Source: an uncultured Clostridia bacterium (GTDB lineage Bacteria > Bacillota > Clostridia > Oscillospirales > Acutalibacteraceae). From it: DNA of 64,000 bases. Made by a program: the position numbers and the translations under genes. Shown piece after piece: positions 39,296-47,914 of this stretch (positions are counted from its first letter, which is position 1; the number at the start of each line of letters is the position of its first letter). Location: positions 1 to 64,000 of the forward strand of contig CANQBM010000009.1 in assembly GCA_947589575.1 (NCBI GenBank), given 5' to 3'. The notes under the pieces are model-generated. The model ran no database searches, had not been told where the DNA came from, and worked only from the letters and a program-made list of their open reading frames with translations.

Positions 39296-40606
39296 ATGGA
39301 AAATTCTCCGGTAACGGCAATAATAGTAGGTGCGGGCCACAGAGCTTTAGTATACAGTGAGCTTGCGAAAACCAATCCCGAACAGTTAAAAATAGTAGGC
39401 GTAGCAGACCCTAATCCCGTCAGACGCAAGCACTGTATGGAATATTTCGGCTTCGGTGAGGATATGTGCTTTGAGTCGGCTCAGGAGCTCGCTGAAAAAG
39501 GCAGGCTTGCTGACACGATTATAAACGGCACGATGGACGAACAGCACATCGAAACAGCCGTTCCTCTTTTAAATGCGGGCTATGATATGCTGCTTGAAAA
39601 GCCTTTCGCCGTAAATGAAAAGGAAATGAGAGAGCTTGTTGAATGCGCAAAAAAGAACAACTCTAAGGTTATGATTTGCCATGTTTTAAGATATACTCCT
39701 TTTTATTACGGAATTAAAGAAAGAGTTGCTAAAGGTGAAATCGGCGATATTATCAATATCCAAACAACCGAGCACGTTTCATATCATCACCTTTCAACGT
39801 CTTATGTAAGAGGAAAATGGGCTAACTCTGACAAATGCCACACAACAATGCTCCTTGCCAAATGCTGTCACGACATTGACCTTATGATGTGGTTTATGAG
39901 CGAAACAAAGCCTGTTTCTATCTCTTCATTCGGAAGCAAATATCAGTTCAAGCCCGAGAATGCCCCCAAGGGTGCGGGAACAATCTGTATGAAGGATTGC
40001 CCTTATGTTGACACCTGTAATTTTTCAACAAAAAGGCTTTACATTGATCACCCGGACAGATGGGCATTTTATGTATGGGATAAGCTTGAGCATATCGAAA
40101 ATCCTACAATTGAGGACAAAATTGCTCTTATGAAAAGCGATAGTCCTTATGCGAGATGTATTTATAAATGCGATAACAATGTTGTTGACCACCAGTCTGT
40201 GCTTGTAAACTTCGCAAGCGGCGCAACAGGTACTCACAATATGGTAGGCGGCTCTTCACAGTCACTCAGAAAAATACATATTATCGGAACAAAGGGTGAG
40301 ATTTACGGCAACTTTGAGGAGTCAAAGTTCTATGTTTCCAAAATCAACCCGTCACCCGACGCGCACAACGGCGAATGTGATATTGAGGAAGTTGACCTCA
40401 ATGTTACGGGCGATATGGTCGGTGCGTACGGCGGACACGGCGGCGGCGACGAAAGACTGACCGCCGACTTTGTTAAATTCATAAGAGGCGAAAAGCCGAG
40501 CCTCGCCTGTACCTCAATTTTTGATTCAGTTGCGGGACATCTCTGCGTTTACCTTGCGGACGAATCAAGAGAAAACGGCGGTAAACCGATTAAGGTTGAA
40601 TATTAA
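39296..40606 (+). CDS. Gfo/Idh/MocA-family oxidoreductase with cysteine cluster
   Basis: The 436-residue protein has an N-terminal NAD(P)-binding fold (AIIVGAGHRALVYSELA; VGVADPNPVRRKH), then EKPFAVNEKEM with the EKP motif, and the C-terminal dimerisation domain with HDIDLMMWFM carrying the catalytic His/Asp region. Inserted near residue 225 is CMKDCPYVDTCNFSTKRLY, and CIYKC follows near 285. This cysteine set recurs in a subgroup of these enzymes and may bind metal. It should oxidise or reduce a sugar or inositol derivative; the substrate is unknown. It is monocistronic with a strong terminator. Confidence 0.87.
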   Translation: MENSPVTAIIVGAGHRALVYSELAKTNPEQLKIVGVADPNPVRRKHCMEYFGFGEDMCFESAQELAEKGRLADTIINGTMDEQHIETAVPLLNAGYDMLLEKPFAVNEKEMRELVECAKKNNSKVMICHVLRYTPFYYGIKERVAKGEIGDIINIQTTEHVSYHHLSTSYVRGKWANSDKCHTTMLLAKCCHDIDLMMWFMSETKPVSISSFGSKYQFKPENAPKGAGTICMKDCPYVDTCNFSTKRLYIDHPDRWAFYVWDKLEHIENPTIEDKIALMKSDSPYARCIYKCDNNVVDHQSVLVNFASGATGTHNMVGGSSQSLRKIHIIGTKGEIYGNFEESKFYVSKINPSPDAHNGECDIEEVDLNVTGDMVGAYGGHGGGDERLTADFVKFIRGEKPSLACTSIFDSVAGHLCVYLADESRENGGKPIKVEY

Positions 40607-40619
40607 TTATTATATTATT

Positions 40620-40652
40620 AAAAGTGCGGACAGCAATGCTGTCCGCACTTTT
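40620..40652. terminator. Bidirectional terminator after the Gfo/Idh gene
   Basis: AAAAGTGCGGACAGC and GCTGTCCGCACTTTT pair perfectly (15 bp) around AAT. It serves also the converging kinase-like gene. Confidence 0.88.
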
Positions 40653-40654
40653 TC

Positions 40655-41140
40655 TTAGCTGTTTATATACCAAACATCTATTTCTTCTCTTGTTGGTTCT
40701 TCAAATTTTGATAATAACTTTTTCATAAGACCATCATCTAAATAAAAATCAGAACTGCCGTTTCCTTCTTCAATTCTTTTATTTCTTTCTTCTATCAGCT
40801 TTTCCCATCTGTTTTTCTCTATATTAATATAATGCCATTCAACATCAATACCGTAAATATTAAAGTAATCTGTTGTTTCTTTTCTTTCTTCTCTTGTCCA
40901 AAAGCCCCAGTCTAAAATAACATTGCACCCTGCGCTGACGATTTCAGCAGCCTTTTTTCTTAAATATTTATTAACTCGGTCAGCAAAGATATCGTAAAAT
41001 TCACCTTGCTCATTTTTTATTAAATCATAAGTTGCTTCATCTGTTGATAAGATAACTGCATTATATTTTGCTTTAATTTGCTTGGCATAATAAGATTTAC
41101 CGCTACAAATTTTTCCGCATATTGCTATGACCTTTGCCAT
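40655..41140 (-). CDS. P-loop kinase-like ATPase (AAA_33 type)
   Basis: The 161-residue protein has Walker A in CGKICSGKSYYAK near residue 8, STDEATYDLI, and NVILDWGFWTREERKE with a Walker B-like Asp near residue 77, followed by a C-terminal region with lid-like arginines (EERNKRIEEGNGSSDF). This resembles small-molecule or nucleic-acid kinases of the AAA_33/zeta fold. The substrate is unknown. It is the last gene downstream of nifS-iscU-nadA-mnmA-nudix, after a 60-base gap, and its functional link to them is uncertain. Confidence 0.75.
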   Translation of the reverse strand: MAKVIAICGKICSGKSYYAKQIKAKYNAVILSTDEATYDLIKNEQGEFYDIFADRVNKYLRKKAAEIVSAGCNVILDWGFWTREERKETTDYFNIYGIDVEWHYINIEKNRWEKLIEERNKRIEEGNGSSDFYLDDGLMKKLLSKFEEPTREEIDVWYINS

Positions 41141-41200
41141 TTTGTCGCCTTTCTTATCTTTTTGTAAAATTATTTTATCTGTGAAATGAGCAGAAATCTT

Positions 41201-41665
41201 TCATTTTGCATAAAGGGAATACGGCTTATTTTTTTCAGAACTTTTAAATTCCGTTTTCTTTAAAGGATTCTTATTATTCAAAGCACTTTCAATCAATTTC
41301 TTGGTAAGATCAGGAACATCACCACGTGTCAACGCTTCATTAACATCAACCCAAAGTATTTCGCTGTTTTCATCTTGGTCAGACCTTGCAGTTCCGCTGA
41401 TATATTCCGCTGAAAATGCTACATACCAATCGTGAGAATTAAATCTTATTCCTATAATATCCTTTGGCTCAATTACAATGTTTGTTTCCTCCAGATATTC
41501 CCTTTTAACTGCCTCCTGCACAGACTCACCTATATTGACATAACCTCCGGGTACAATCAGCATTCCTTTGCCTGCACCGTATGTATGCTTTGCAAGCAAG
41601 ACCTTGCTGTCTTTAATAACAACTGCAGTCACAGACTGTCCCCAATTTGTATTTCCACATTCCAT
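41201..41665 (-). CDS. NUDIX hydrolase
   Basis: The 154-residue protein contains the complete Nudix box GGYVNIGESVQEAVKREYLEET near residues 40-61 with REYLEE metal ligands. It would hydrolyse a nucleoside diphosphate linked to another moiety; the substrate cannot be named. Its ATG overlaps the mnmA stop by one base (TAATG), so it is translationally coupled to tRNA thiolation. A C-terminal basic tail (KKTEFKSSEKNK) is not part of the fold. Confidence 0.87.
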   Translation of the reverse strand: MECGNTNWGQSVTAVVIKDSKVLLAKHTYGAGKGMLIVPGGYVNIGESVQEAVKREYLEETNIVIEPKDIIGIRFNSHDWYVAFSAEYISGTARSDQDENSEILWVDVNEALTRGDVPDLTKKLIESALNNKNPLKKTEFKSSEKNKPYSLYAK

Positions 41666-42729
41666 TATATTATTGTTCCTCCGCCGAGGACTGTGTCACC
41701 GTCATATAGAACAACTGCCTGTCCTCTTGTTATCGCCCTTTGCGGTGTGTCAAAATGAACCTTTACATCACCGTTATCCAAAGTATATGCTGTGGCGTCC
41801 TGCTCTTTCATATTGTATCTCACGCGGGCCTTGCATCTGATCACCTTTTGAGGATTAGGAATCAGCCAGTTAAAATCGTCAGCAGCAAGCTCGCTTGTAA
41901 AAAGCTCTTCGTCAGTACACAGAGTAACCGTGTTATCTATAATATCCTTACCGGCAACATACATAGGCTTTCCAAACGCTATTCCAAGTCCCTTGCGCTG
42001 ACCGTTTGTATATCTTATTATACCATTATGTTGACCGATAATATTTCCCTGCCTGTCAATAAAATTTCCGGGGGGATATTTTTTTCCCGTATATCTTTCA
42101 ATAAAAGCGGCGTAATCTCCGTCAGGAACAAAGCAAATATCCTGACTGTCCTTTTTCCTTGCATTCAAAAAGCTCTGCTCATCGGCAATATCTCTTATTT
42201 GAGACTTTGTATATTCACCGAGAGGAAAAAGAATGTGTGAGAGCTGGTTTTGAGTTAGAGAATACAGCACATAGCTTTGGTCTTTGGAAAAATCACGGGC
42301 TTTTTTCAAATAAAACCAGCCGTCCTTCTCAACTACTCTCGCATAATGCCCCGTAACGACACAGTCACAAGACAACTCCCTCATACGCTGAAAAAGCTTT
42401 TCAAATTTAAGATACCTGTTACAGTCAATACAAGGATTAGGCGTACCGCCGTTTTCATACACAGAAATGAATTTATCTATTACTTTTTTCTCAAATTCAT
42501 CCTTGAAATTAAAGACATAATAAGGGATTGAAAGACGTCTTGCGACTGAACGCGCGTCCTCAATATCATCAAGCGAACAGCAGGTCTTTTCTCTGCCCAT
42601 ACCTATATCGTCGTTATCATACAGCTTCATCGTCGCGCCTATACAGTCAAAGCCCTTTTCTTTCATTAAAAAAGCGGCAACGCTGGAATCAACGCCACCG
42701 CTCATTGCGATAATCACTTTTTTACTCAT
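41665..42729 (-). CDS. mnmA: tRNA 2-thiouridine(34) synthase
   Basis: The 354-residue enzyme has the PP-loop AMSGGVDSSVAAF near residue 8 and the catalytic cysteines in NPCIDCNRYLKF (near 100) and SQDICFVPDGDYA (near 200), then GQRKGLGIAFG and a C-terminal beta-barrel ending RAITRGQAVVLYDGD. It thiolates U34 of tRNA-Lys, -Glu and -Gln using ATP and persulfide sulfur. It lies 10 bases after nadA in the nifS-iscU operon, so its sulfur donor is encoded by the same transcript. Confidence 0.96.
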   Translation of the reverse strand: MSKKVIIAMSGGVDSSVAAFLMKEKGFDCIGATMKLYDNDDIGMGREKTCCSLDDIEDARSVARRLSIPYYVFNFKDEFEKKVIDKFISVYENGGTPNPCIDCNRYLKFEKLFQRMRELSCDCVVTGHYARVVEKDGWFYLKKARDFSKDQSYVLYSLTQNQLSHILFPLGEYTKSQIRDIADEQSFLNARKKDSQDICFVPDGDYAAFIERYTGKKYPPGNFIDRQGNIIGQHNGIIRYTNGQRKGLGIAFGKPMYVAGKDIIDNTVTLCTDEELFTSELAADDFNWLIPNPQKVIRCKARVRYNMKEQDATAYTLDNGDVKVHFDTPQRAITRGQAVVLYDGDTVLGGGTII

Positions 42730-42739
42730 TTGGTTTCAC

Positions 42740-43651
42740 CTAACCGAGTCTTATCATTTCATCAATACATCTTTTTGCGCCTTCAAAAACATCCTTATCG
42801 AGAGTTATCTCCTCGCCGAATTTACCCTTACAGCAATTGAGAACGTCAACAAGCGTAGTTGCCTTCATATTATGGCAGATGCAGTCCTTTGAAAGCGGAT
42901 AAAACATCTTATCCGGACAGGCAAGCTGAAGATGTGTAACAATACTGTTTTCTGTACCTATTATAAACTCTTTGGCGCTGCTTTCCTTTGCGAAATTCAT
43001 AATACCTGTGGTTGAGCCGACATAATCTGCAAGTGCGACAACCTCCGGCTTACATTCGGGATGAACAAGGAAAAGAGCATCAGGATGCTTCTTTTTTGCT
43101 TTTATGACGTCACTGTCGGAGAATTTTGCGTGTGTCGGACAGCCTCCGTTCAACAGCTTGAAATTCTTTTCAGGTAGCTGTTTTGCAATCCAGTCACCCA
43201 AATTACAGTCAGGTATAAAAAGAATATTTTTATTTTCAATTTTTTTACAGATTTTAAGAGCTGATGACGATGTAACGCACACGTCGCAAACTGTCTTTAG
43301 TTCGCTTGTAGTATTTATGTAAGCTACGACGGTATAATCAGGATAAAGCTGTTTAACCTCAGCTATAACCTCCTTATCCATCATCTCAGCCATGGGACAT
43401 CCCGCGTCGGGATTTGAAAGTATAACCTTTTTATCGGGAGAAAGGATTTTAACGGTTTCAGCCATAAAGCGCACTCCGCACATTATGACCGTCTTATTCT
43501 TAACCTTTGACGCCTCAACCGAAAGAGCAAAGGAATCACCTACAAAATCGGCAATTTCAATTATATCCGGCGACTGATAACAATGAGCTAAGATGCAAAT
43601 ATCCTTTTCCTTTTTTAATTTAAGAATTTCATGCTGAATGTCCTTAATCAT
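42740..43651 (-). CDS. nadA: Quinolinate synthase A
   Basis: The 303-residue protein has ILAHCYQSPDIIEIADFVGDSF near residue 20, the 4Fe-4S cysteines in IMCGVRFMAET, CVTSSSA and MFYPLSKDCICHNMK, and HPECKPEVVALADYVGSTTGI. It condenses iminoaspartate with dihydroxyacetone phosphate to quinolinate for NAD synthesis. The frame opens upstream of 43651, but GGAG lies 7 bases before this ATG, which overlaps the iscU stop (TAATG). nadB and nadC are not present; its neighbours are Fe-S assembly genes, fitting its cluster requirement. Confidence 0.95.
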   Translation of the reverse strand: MIKDIQHEILKLKKEKDICILAHCYQSPDIIEIADFVGDSFALSVEASKVKNKTVIMCGVRFMAETVKILSPDKKVILSNPDAGCPMAEMMDKEVIAEVKQLYPDYTVVAYINTTSELKTVCDVCVTSSSALKICKKIENKNILFIPDCNLGDWIAKQLPEKNFKLLNGGCPTHAKFSDSDVIKAKKKHPDALFLVHPECKPEVVALADYVGSTTGIMNFAKESSAKEFIIGTENSIVTHLQLACPDKMFYPLSKDCICHNMKATTLVDVLNCCKGKFGEEITLDKDVFEGAKRCIDEMIRLG

Positions 43652-44085
43652 TAATGCTCTCCGCAGCACTCGCAATTACCCTCGCAAAACTGTGAAGGGT
43701 CATACTCAATGCCTTTCTTATCATAATAGTCTTTTACTGCCATTTTAACAGCCTCTTCTGCAAGAACGGAGCAGTGAATTTTAACAGGAGGCAAACCGTC
43801 AAGCGCCTCAACAACTGCCTTGTTAGTGAGCTCAAGCGCCTTGTCAATCGGCTGTCCCTTAATCATTTCGGTAGCCATTGAGCTTGACGCAATAGCGGAA
43901 GCGCAGCCGAAGGTATTAAATTTAACATCCTCGATAATTCCGTCATCTGACACTTTGATATACATTTTCATAATGTCGCCGCACTTAGCGTTACCTACTT
44001 CACCAACGCCGTCTGCGTCTTCAATTTTACCAACATTTCTTGGATTTGTAAAGTGATCCATTACTTTTTCTGAATAAAGAGCCAT
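43651..44085 (-). CDS. iscU: Fe-S cluster scaffold IscU/NifU-like
   Basis: The 144-residue scaffold has cluster ligands in NAKCGDIMKMYI (near 35), FGCASAIASSS (near 61) and KIHCSVLAEEAVKMAV (near 105), typical of the IscU-type N-domain. The C-terminal extension of about 20 residues carries three more cysteines (FCEGNCECCGEH), common in clostridial members. It receives sulfur from the NifS-type desulfurase encoded 12 bases upstream and passes clusters to targets such as NadA. Confidence 0.93.
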   Translation of the reverse strand: MALYSEKVMDHFTNPRNVGKIEDADGVGEVGNAKCGDIMKMYIKVSDDGIIEDVKFNTFGCASAIASSSMATEMIKGQPIDKALELTNKAVVEALDGLPPVKIHCSVLAEEAVKMAVKDYYDKKGIEYDPSQFCEGNCECCGEH

Positions 44086-44097
44086 AAAAATTCCTCC

Positions 44098-45276
44098 TTA
44101 ATTATTTTGTTCTTTCATTATTTTCTCCCATACAGGAGAGATGGAACGAAGATATGAAACAACCTCGGGAACTGAGTTAACAATATGTTCCATTTCCTCC
44201 ATGGTGTTGTACTCGCTGATTGATAGGCGAAGTGAGCCGTGCGCAATTTCAACAGGAACTCCGATTGAAAGAAGAACGTGCGACGGGTCAAGACTTCCGC
44301 TTGTGCACGCAGAACCGCTTGAAGCGCAAATACCACGCGCGTCAAGAAGGAGCAAAAGACTTTCTCCCTCAATCCCCTCAAAGCACATATTGAGAGTACC
44401 GGGCAAACGGTTTTCCAAATCTCCGTTAATTCTGCTTCTCTCTATTGATTTAAGTCCGTCTATAAGCCTGTCTCGCATTGCGGAGACCTTTTTTGCATTT
44501 TCCTCAAGATTTTCAACAGAGTCCTTCAAAGCCGCCGCCATACCGACAATTCCCGCAGTATTTTCCGTTCCCGCGCGCTTTCCCCGCTCCTGCGCGCCGC
44601 CCTCAATAAGATTTTTTACTGGAATACCCGTTCTTACATACAGCAGACCGACGCCTTTAGGTCCGTGAAATTTATGGGCTGATACCGAAAGCATATCAAC
44701 ATTCATATCATTAACATTTACGGGGATATGTCCTACCGCCTGTACTGCGTCTGTGTGGAAAAGAACACCCTTTTCTTTACATATCTTTCCTATTTCAGCG
44801 ATCGGCTGAATTGTGCCGATTTCATTATTAGCAGTCATAATTGTTACTAGACAGGTATCGTCGGTAATTGCCTTTTCAACATCTAAAGGCTTTACAATTC
44901 CATTTGAATAAACGTCAAGGAGCGTTACGGTAAAGCCTTCTTTTTCAAGAGCGTTTAATGTATGCAAAACGGCATGATGCTCAAATTTTGAGGATATAAT
45001 ATGCTTTTTTCCTTTTTTGGCGCCTAAATATGCCGCTGTTCTGATTGCCTGATTATCAGCTTCGCTTCCGCCTGATGTAAAATAAATTTCTTTCGGCTTT
45101 GCGCCAATCAGATTTGCAATACTTTCTCTTGCCTCTTCAAGATATTCCTTAGCCTTCTGCCCAATAGAGTGCAGAGAGGACGGATTTCCGTAATCTTCCT
45201 TTAAAAGCGGCATCATCGCATTAAGTGAATTTTCACTTAATTTTGTTGTCGCCGCATTATCAGCATATACTGTCAT
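44098..45276 (-). CDS. nifS: Cysteine desulfurase (NifS/IscS)
   Basis: The 392-residue PLP enzyme starts VYADNAATTKLS, then has NPSSLHSIGQKAKEYLEEAR, FTSGGSEADNQAI, the Schiff-base lysine in SVSAHKFHGPKGVG (near 205), and the persulfide cysteine in SSGSACTSGSLDPSHVLLSIG (near 325). It strips sulfur from cysteine for Fe-S and thio-tRNA synthesis. It is first in its operon, under a promoter carrying two copies of a 17-bp operator, the proximal one including the ribosome site. The regulator itself is not in the window. Confidence 0.95.
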   Translation of the reverse strand: MTVYADNAATTKLSENSLNAMMPLLKEDYGNPSSLHSIGQKAKEYLEEARESIANLIGAKPKEIYFTSGGSEADNQAIRTAAYLGAKKGKKHIISSKFEHHAVLHTLNALEKEGFTVTLLDVYSNGIVKPLDVEKAITDDTCLVTIMTANNEIGTIQPIAEIGKICKEKGVLFHTDAVQAVGHIPVNVNDMNVDMLSVSAHKFHGPKGVGLLYVRTGIPVKNLIEGGAQERGKRAGTENTAGIVGMAAALKDSVENLEENAKKVSAMRDRLIDGLKSIERSRINGDLENRLPGTLNMCFEGIEGESLLLLLDARGICASSGSACTSGSLDPSHVLLSIGVPVEIAHGSLRLSISEYNTMEEMEHIVNSVPEVVSYLRSISPVWEKIMKEQNN

Positions 45277-45285
45277 TTTAATTTA

Positions 45286-45302
45286 CCTACCTTTTCAATA
45301 GG
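45286..45302 (-). promoter_or_regulatory. 17-bp operator overlapping the nifS ribosome site
   Basis: CCTATTGAAAAGGTAGG on the minus strand; GGTAGG is also the apparent ribosome site, 9 bases before the nifS ATG. It differs by one base from the copy at 45321-45337. Confidence 0.65.
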
Positions 45303-45304
45303 AA

Positions 45305-45337
45305 ATAATACCACCAAAATCCTACCTTGTCAATAGG
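45305..45337 (-). promoter_or_regulatory. nifS promoter with 17-bp operator over the -35 box
   Basis: TTGACA (45333-45328) and TATTAT (45310-45305) are 17 bases apart. The operator CCTATTGACAAGGTAGG (45337-45321) contains the whole -35 box. The site type suggests an Rrf2-family (IscR/CymR-like) repressor by analogy. Confidence 0.72.
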
Positions 45338-45429
45338 AAATACATTTTTTATTATTATTTCTAAAATAAATTTAATTAACAAAAATATTTGCTTTTAATA
45401 CATTATAATAATTACTTATTCCATAAACA

Positions 45430-45460
45430 AAAACACAAAGGCAGCAAACCTTTGTGTTTT
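45430..45460 (-). terminator. Terminator after cysK
   Basis: AAAACACAAAGG and CCTTTGTGTTTT form a perfect 12-bp stem with a 7-base loop, followed by TGTTTATGG on the minus strand. Confidence 0.78.
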
Positions 45461-45476
45461 GTTATTATTGAGATTA

Positions 45477-46406
45477 TTATTCTGAAAACAGCGGAGTTGA
45501 GAGGTACCTGTCGCCCGTATCCGGTAAAAGGGCAACGATTGTTTTACCTTTATTCTCGGGTCTTTTTGCAAGCTCCTTGGCTGCCCACAAAGCAGCGCCG
45601 CTTGAAATTCCCACAAGAACGCCCTCCGCCTTTGCAAAAGCTCTGCCTGTTACAAAAGCATCGTCATTTTCTACTGTTATGATTTCATCATAAACTTCAG
45701 TATTCAACGTGTCGGGAACAAAGCCCGCGCCGATACCCTGAATCTTATGAGGTCCTGCCTCTCCCTTTGAAAGAACCGGTGAACTTGCAGGCTCTACTGC
45801 AACAATCTTTACATCGGGATTTTTAGATTTGAGATATTCGCCGACCCCCGAAATAGTACCGCCTGTACCGACACCAGCAACAAAGATGTCAACCTTGCCT
45901 TCCGTGTCATTCCAGATTTCAGGTCCCGTGGTTGCCTTATGAGTTGCAGGATTAACAGGATTAACAAACTGACCGGCAATAAAGGAATTCGGTATCTCCT
46001 TAGCAAGCTCATCAGCTTTAGCAATAGCCCCTTTCATGCCCTTTGCGCCGTCTGTAAGCACAAGCTCCGCTCCGTACGCTTTCATCAGATTACGTCTTTC
46101 AACGCTCATTGTTTCGGGCATAGTAATAATAAGTCTGTATCCCTTTGCTGCTGCAACGGCTGCAAGACCTATTCCCGTGTTACCGCTGGTAGGCTCAATG
46201 ATTACTGAGCCTTCCTTAAGTACGCCCTTTTTTTCCGCATCCTCGATAATCGCTTTCGCAATTCTGTCCTTTACTGAGCCCGCAGGATTAAAATACTCAA
46301 GCTTAACAAGAAGCTTTGCCTCTAAATTATTTTTTTTAGAAAAATTGTTTACCTCAACAAGCGGTGTATTGCCGACAAGGTCAAGTGTAGATTTATAAAT
46401 TGCCAT
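45477..46406 (-). CDS. cysK: Cysteine synthase (O-acetylserine sulfhydrylase)
   Basis: The 309-residue PLP enzyme has [10 protein letters not shown], the Schiff-base lysine in [11 protein letters not shown] (near 46), [39 protein letters not shown] and [11 protein letters not shown], all CysK signatures. It makes cysteine from O-acetylserine and sulfide. It is downstream of metY (gap 21 bases) and ends at a strong terminator; no cysE (serine acetyltransferase) is in the window. Confidence 0.95.
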   Translation of the reverse strand: MAIYKSTLDLVGNTPLVEVNNFSKKNNLEAKLLVKLEYFNPAGSVKDRIAKAIIEDAEKKGVLKEGSVIIEPTSGNTGIGLAAVAAAKGYRLIITMPETMSVERRNLMKAYGAELVLTDGAKGMKGAIAKADELAKEIPNSFIAGQFVNPVNPATHKATTGPEIWNDTEGKVDIFVAGVGTGGTISGVGEYLKSKNPDVKIVAVEPASSPVLSKGEAGPHKIQGIGAGFVPDTLNTEVYDEIITVENDDAFVTGRAFAKAEGVLVGISSGAALWAAKELAKRPENKGKTIVALLPDTGDRYLSTPLFSE

Positions 46407-46427
46407 AATATTATCTCCCTATATAAA

Positions 46428-47714
46428 TTAATCTATTTTGCTGAATGCCGTGTCTAAATCGTGAATTATATCATCAATATGCTCTGTACCGATTGAAAGT
46501 CTTATGGTATTCGGCTTTATATTCTGCTCCTCAAGCTCTTCAGGACTTAGCTGGCTGTGAGTAGTCGTAGCAGGATGAATAACAAGTGATTTAACATCAG
46601 CAACATTTGCAAGAATTGAAAAGATTTTTAAACTGTCAATAAACTGTTTTGCCTCTTTCTCGCCTCCCTTGATTTCAAAGGTAAAGATTGAGCCTGCACC
46701 ATTTGGAAAATATTTGTTGTATAAGTCCTTATATTTTTCATCAACACTCGGATGGTTTACCTTTACTACCTTTGGATTATTCAAAAGATAGCTGATAACC
46801 TTCTTTGTGTTTTCAACATGGCGCTCCACACGAAGTGAAAGCGTTTCAAGTCCCTGCAAAAGTAAAAATGCGTTAAACGGTGAAATTGCCGCTCCAGTAT
46901 CACGGAGAAGAATGGCTCGGATATAAGTTACAAATGCGGCAGGACCGGCAGCGTCAACAAAGCTGATACCGTGGTAGCTTGGATTAGACTCAGCAATCTG
47001 CGGATATTTTCCGCTTGCCTTCCAGTCAAAATTACCGCCGTCAACAATTACTCCGCCGAGAGTGGTACCGTGACCACCGATAAACTTTGTTGCCGAGTGA
47101 ACAACAATGTCTGCACCGTACTCAATAGGTCTTAAAAGATAAGGTGTTGCAAAGGTTGAATCAACAACAAGCGGGATATTGTGATTGTGGGCGATTTCGG
47201 CAAGCTTTTCAATATCTACTAAATTAGAATTCGGATTACCAAGCGTTTCAAAGAAAATTGCTTTTGTATTATCATTAATTGCGTTTTCAAAATTTGACAG
47301 GTCATCGGGGTCAACAAATGTCGTTGTAACGCCGAACTGCCTGAAAGTATGCTCAAGATAATTATATGTACCTCCGTAAATTGTCTTGGCTGATACAATG
47401 TTGTCACCGGCTGTGGCAAGCGCCTGAAATGTATAAGACAGCGCGGAAGCGCCCGAAGCGGTTGCAAGAGCCGCAACGCCGCCCTCTAAGGCTGCCACAC
47501 GTTTTTCAAATACATCCTGAGTAGAGTTTGTAAGCCTGCCGTAGATATTTCCGGCATCAGACAGATTAAATCTTGCCTGTGCGTGTTCACTGTTTCTGAA
47601 CACATATGATGTTGTTTGATAAATCGGAACCGCCCTTGAATCAGTTGCCGGATCGGGCTCTTCCTGTCCTACGTGAAGCTGTAATGTTTCAAAATGATAT
47701 TTATATTCTGACAT
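46428..47714 (-). CDS. metY: O-acetylhomoserine (thiol)-lyase
   Basis: The 428-residue Cys/Met-metabolism PLP enzyme has YQTTSYVFRNSEHAQARF, GRLTNSTQDVFEKRVAALEGG, VVDSTFATPYLLRPIEYGADIVVHSATKFIGGHG with the Schiff-base lysine near 208, and NVADVKSLVIHPATTTHSQL. Length and the latter motif fit MetY, which makes homocysteine (or methionine) from O-acetylhomoserine and sulfide. The ribosome site is AAAGGA, 11 bases from the ATG. The leader contains a 23-codon ORF rich in terminal cysteines, plus the 17-bp operator shared with nifS. Confidence 0.93.
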   Translation of the reverse strand: MSEYKYHFETLQLHVGQEEPDPATDSRAVPIYQTTSYVFRNSEHAQARFNLSDAGNIYGRLTNSTQDVFEKRVAALEGGVAALATASGASALSYTFQALATAGDNIVSAKTIYGGTYNYLEHTFRQFGVTTTFVDPDDLSNFENAINDNTKAIFFETLGNPNSNLVDIEKLAEIAHNHNIPLVVDSTFATPYLLRPIEYGADIVVHSATKFIGGHGTTLGGVIVDGGNFDWKASGKYPQIAESNPSYHGISFVDAAGPAAFVTYIRAILLRDTGAAISPFNAFLLLQGLETLSLRVERHVENTKKVISYLLNNPKVVKVNHPSVDEKYKDLYNKYFPNGAGSIFTFEIKGGEKEAKQFIDSLKIFSILANVADVKSLVIHPATTTHSQLSPEELEEQNIKPNTIRLSIGTEHIDDIIHDLDTAFSKID

Positions 47715-47762
47715 AATTATTATATTCCTTTCGTGTTATAGCTTAATTAATGTTATTTAAGA

Positions 47763-47834
47763 TTAGCAACATCGAAAGCACATTCGCTCATTTTTATAAT
47801 TACTGTCTAAAAGCTTTGAAAATGTTTTACTCAT
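47763..47834 (-). CDS. Cysteine-rich leader peptide upstream of metY
   Basis: A 23-codon ORF starts at the ATG at 47834, with a near-perfect ribosome site (AGGAGGGAAGAAA) in front, stronger than metY's own. It starts MSKTFSKLL and ends ERMCFRCC, then TAA. Three of the last five codons are cysteine. The stop lies 48 bases before metY, and no terminator-like hairpin is seen in those 48 bases, so control would act through ribosome stalling on metY translation or through Rho. This is the form of an amino-acid-responsive leader; function is inferred. Confidence 0.65.
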   Translation of the reverse strand: MSKTFSKLLDSNYKNERMCFRCC

Positions 47835-47851
47835 TTTCTTCCCTCCTATTA

Positions 47852-47868
47852 CCTACTATATCGGTAGG
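47852..47868 (-). promoter_or_regulatory. 17-bp operator in the metY leader
   Basis: CCTACCGATATAGTAGG (minus strand), an inverted repeat CCTAC-N7-GTAGG, lies about 11-27 bases after the expected transcript start and matches the two nifS sites. Confidence 0.68.
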
Positions 47869-47885
47869 CTTTCTGTGTTTTCTAT

Positions 47886-47914
47886 ACTATACATCATCTT
47901 CAATGCATTGTCAA
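47886..47914 (-). promoter_or_regulatory. metY-cysK promoter
   Basis: TTGACA (47914-47909) and TATAGT (47891-47886) are 17 bases apart. The -35 box sits in CCTATTGACA (47918-47909), an exact half of the nifS operator. Confidence 0.78.

Noticed and set aside
41740-42240. Plus-strand ORF of 166 codons inside mnmA
   Set aside because: It is antisense to conserved catalytic regions of mnmA and has no ribosome site.
47715-47900. S-box (SAM) riboswitch before metY
   Set aside because: The leader is short and has no K-turn or conserved S-box core; the visible elements are the operator and the leader ORF.
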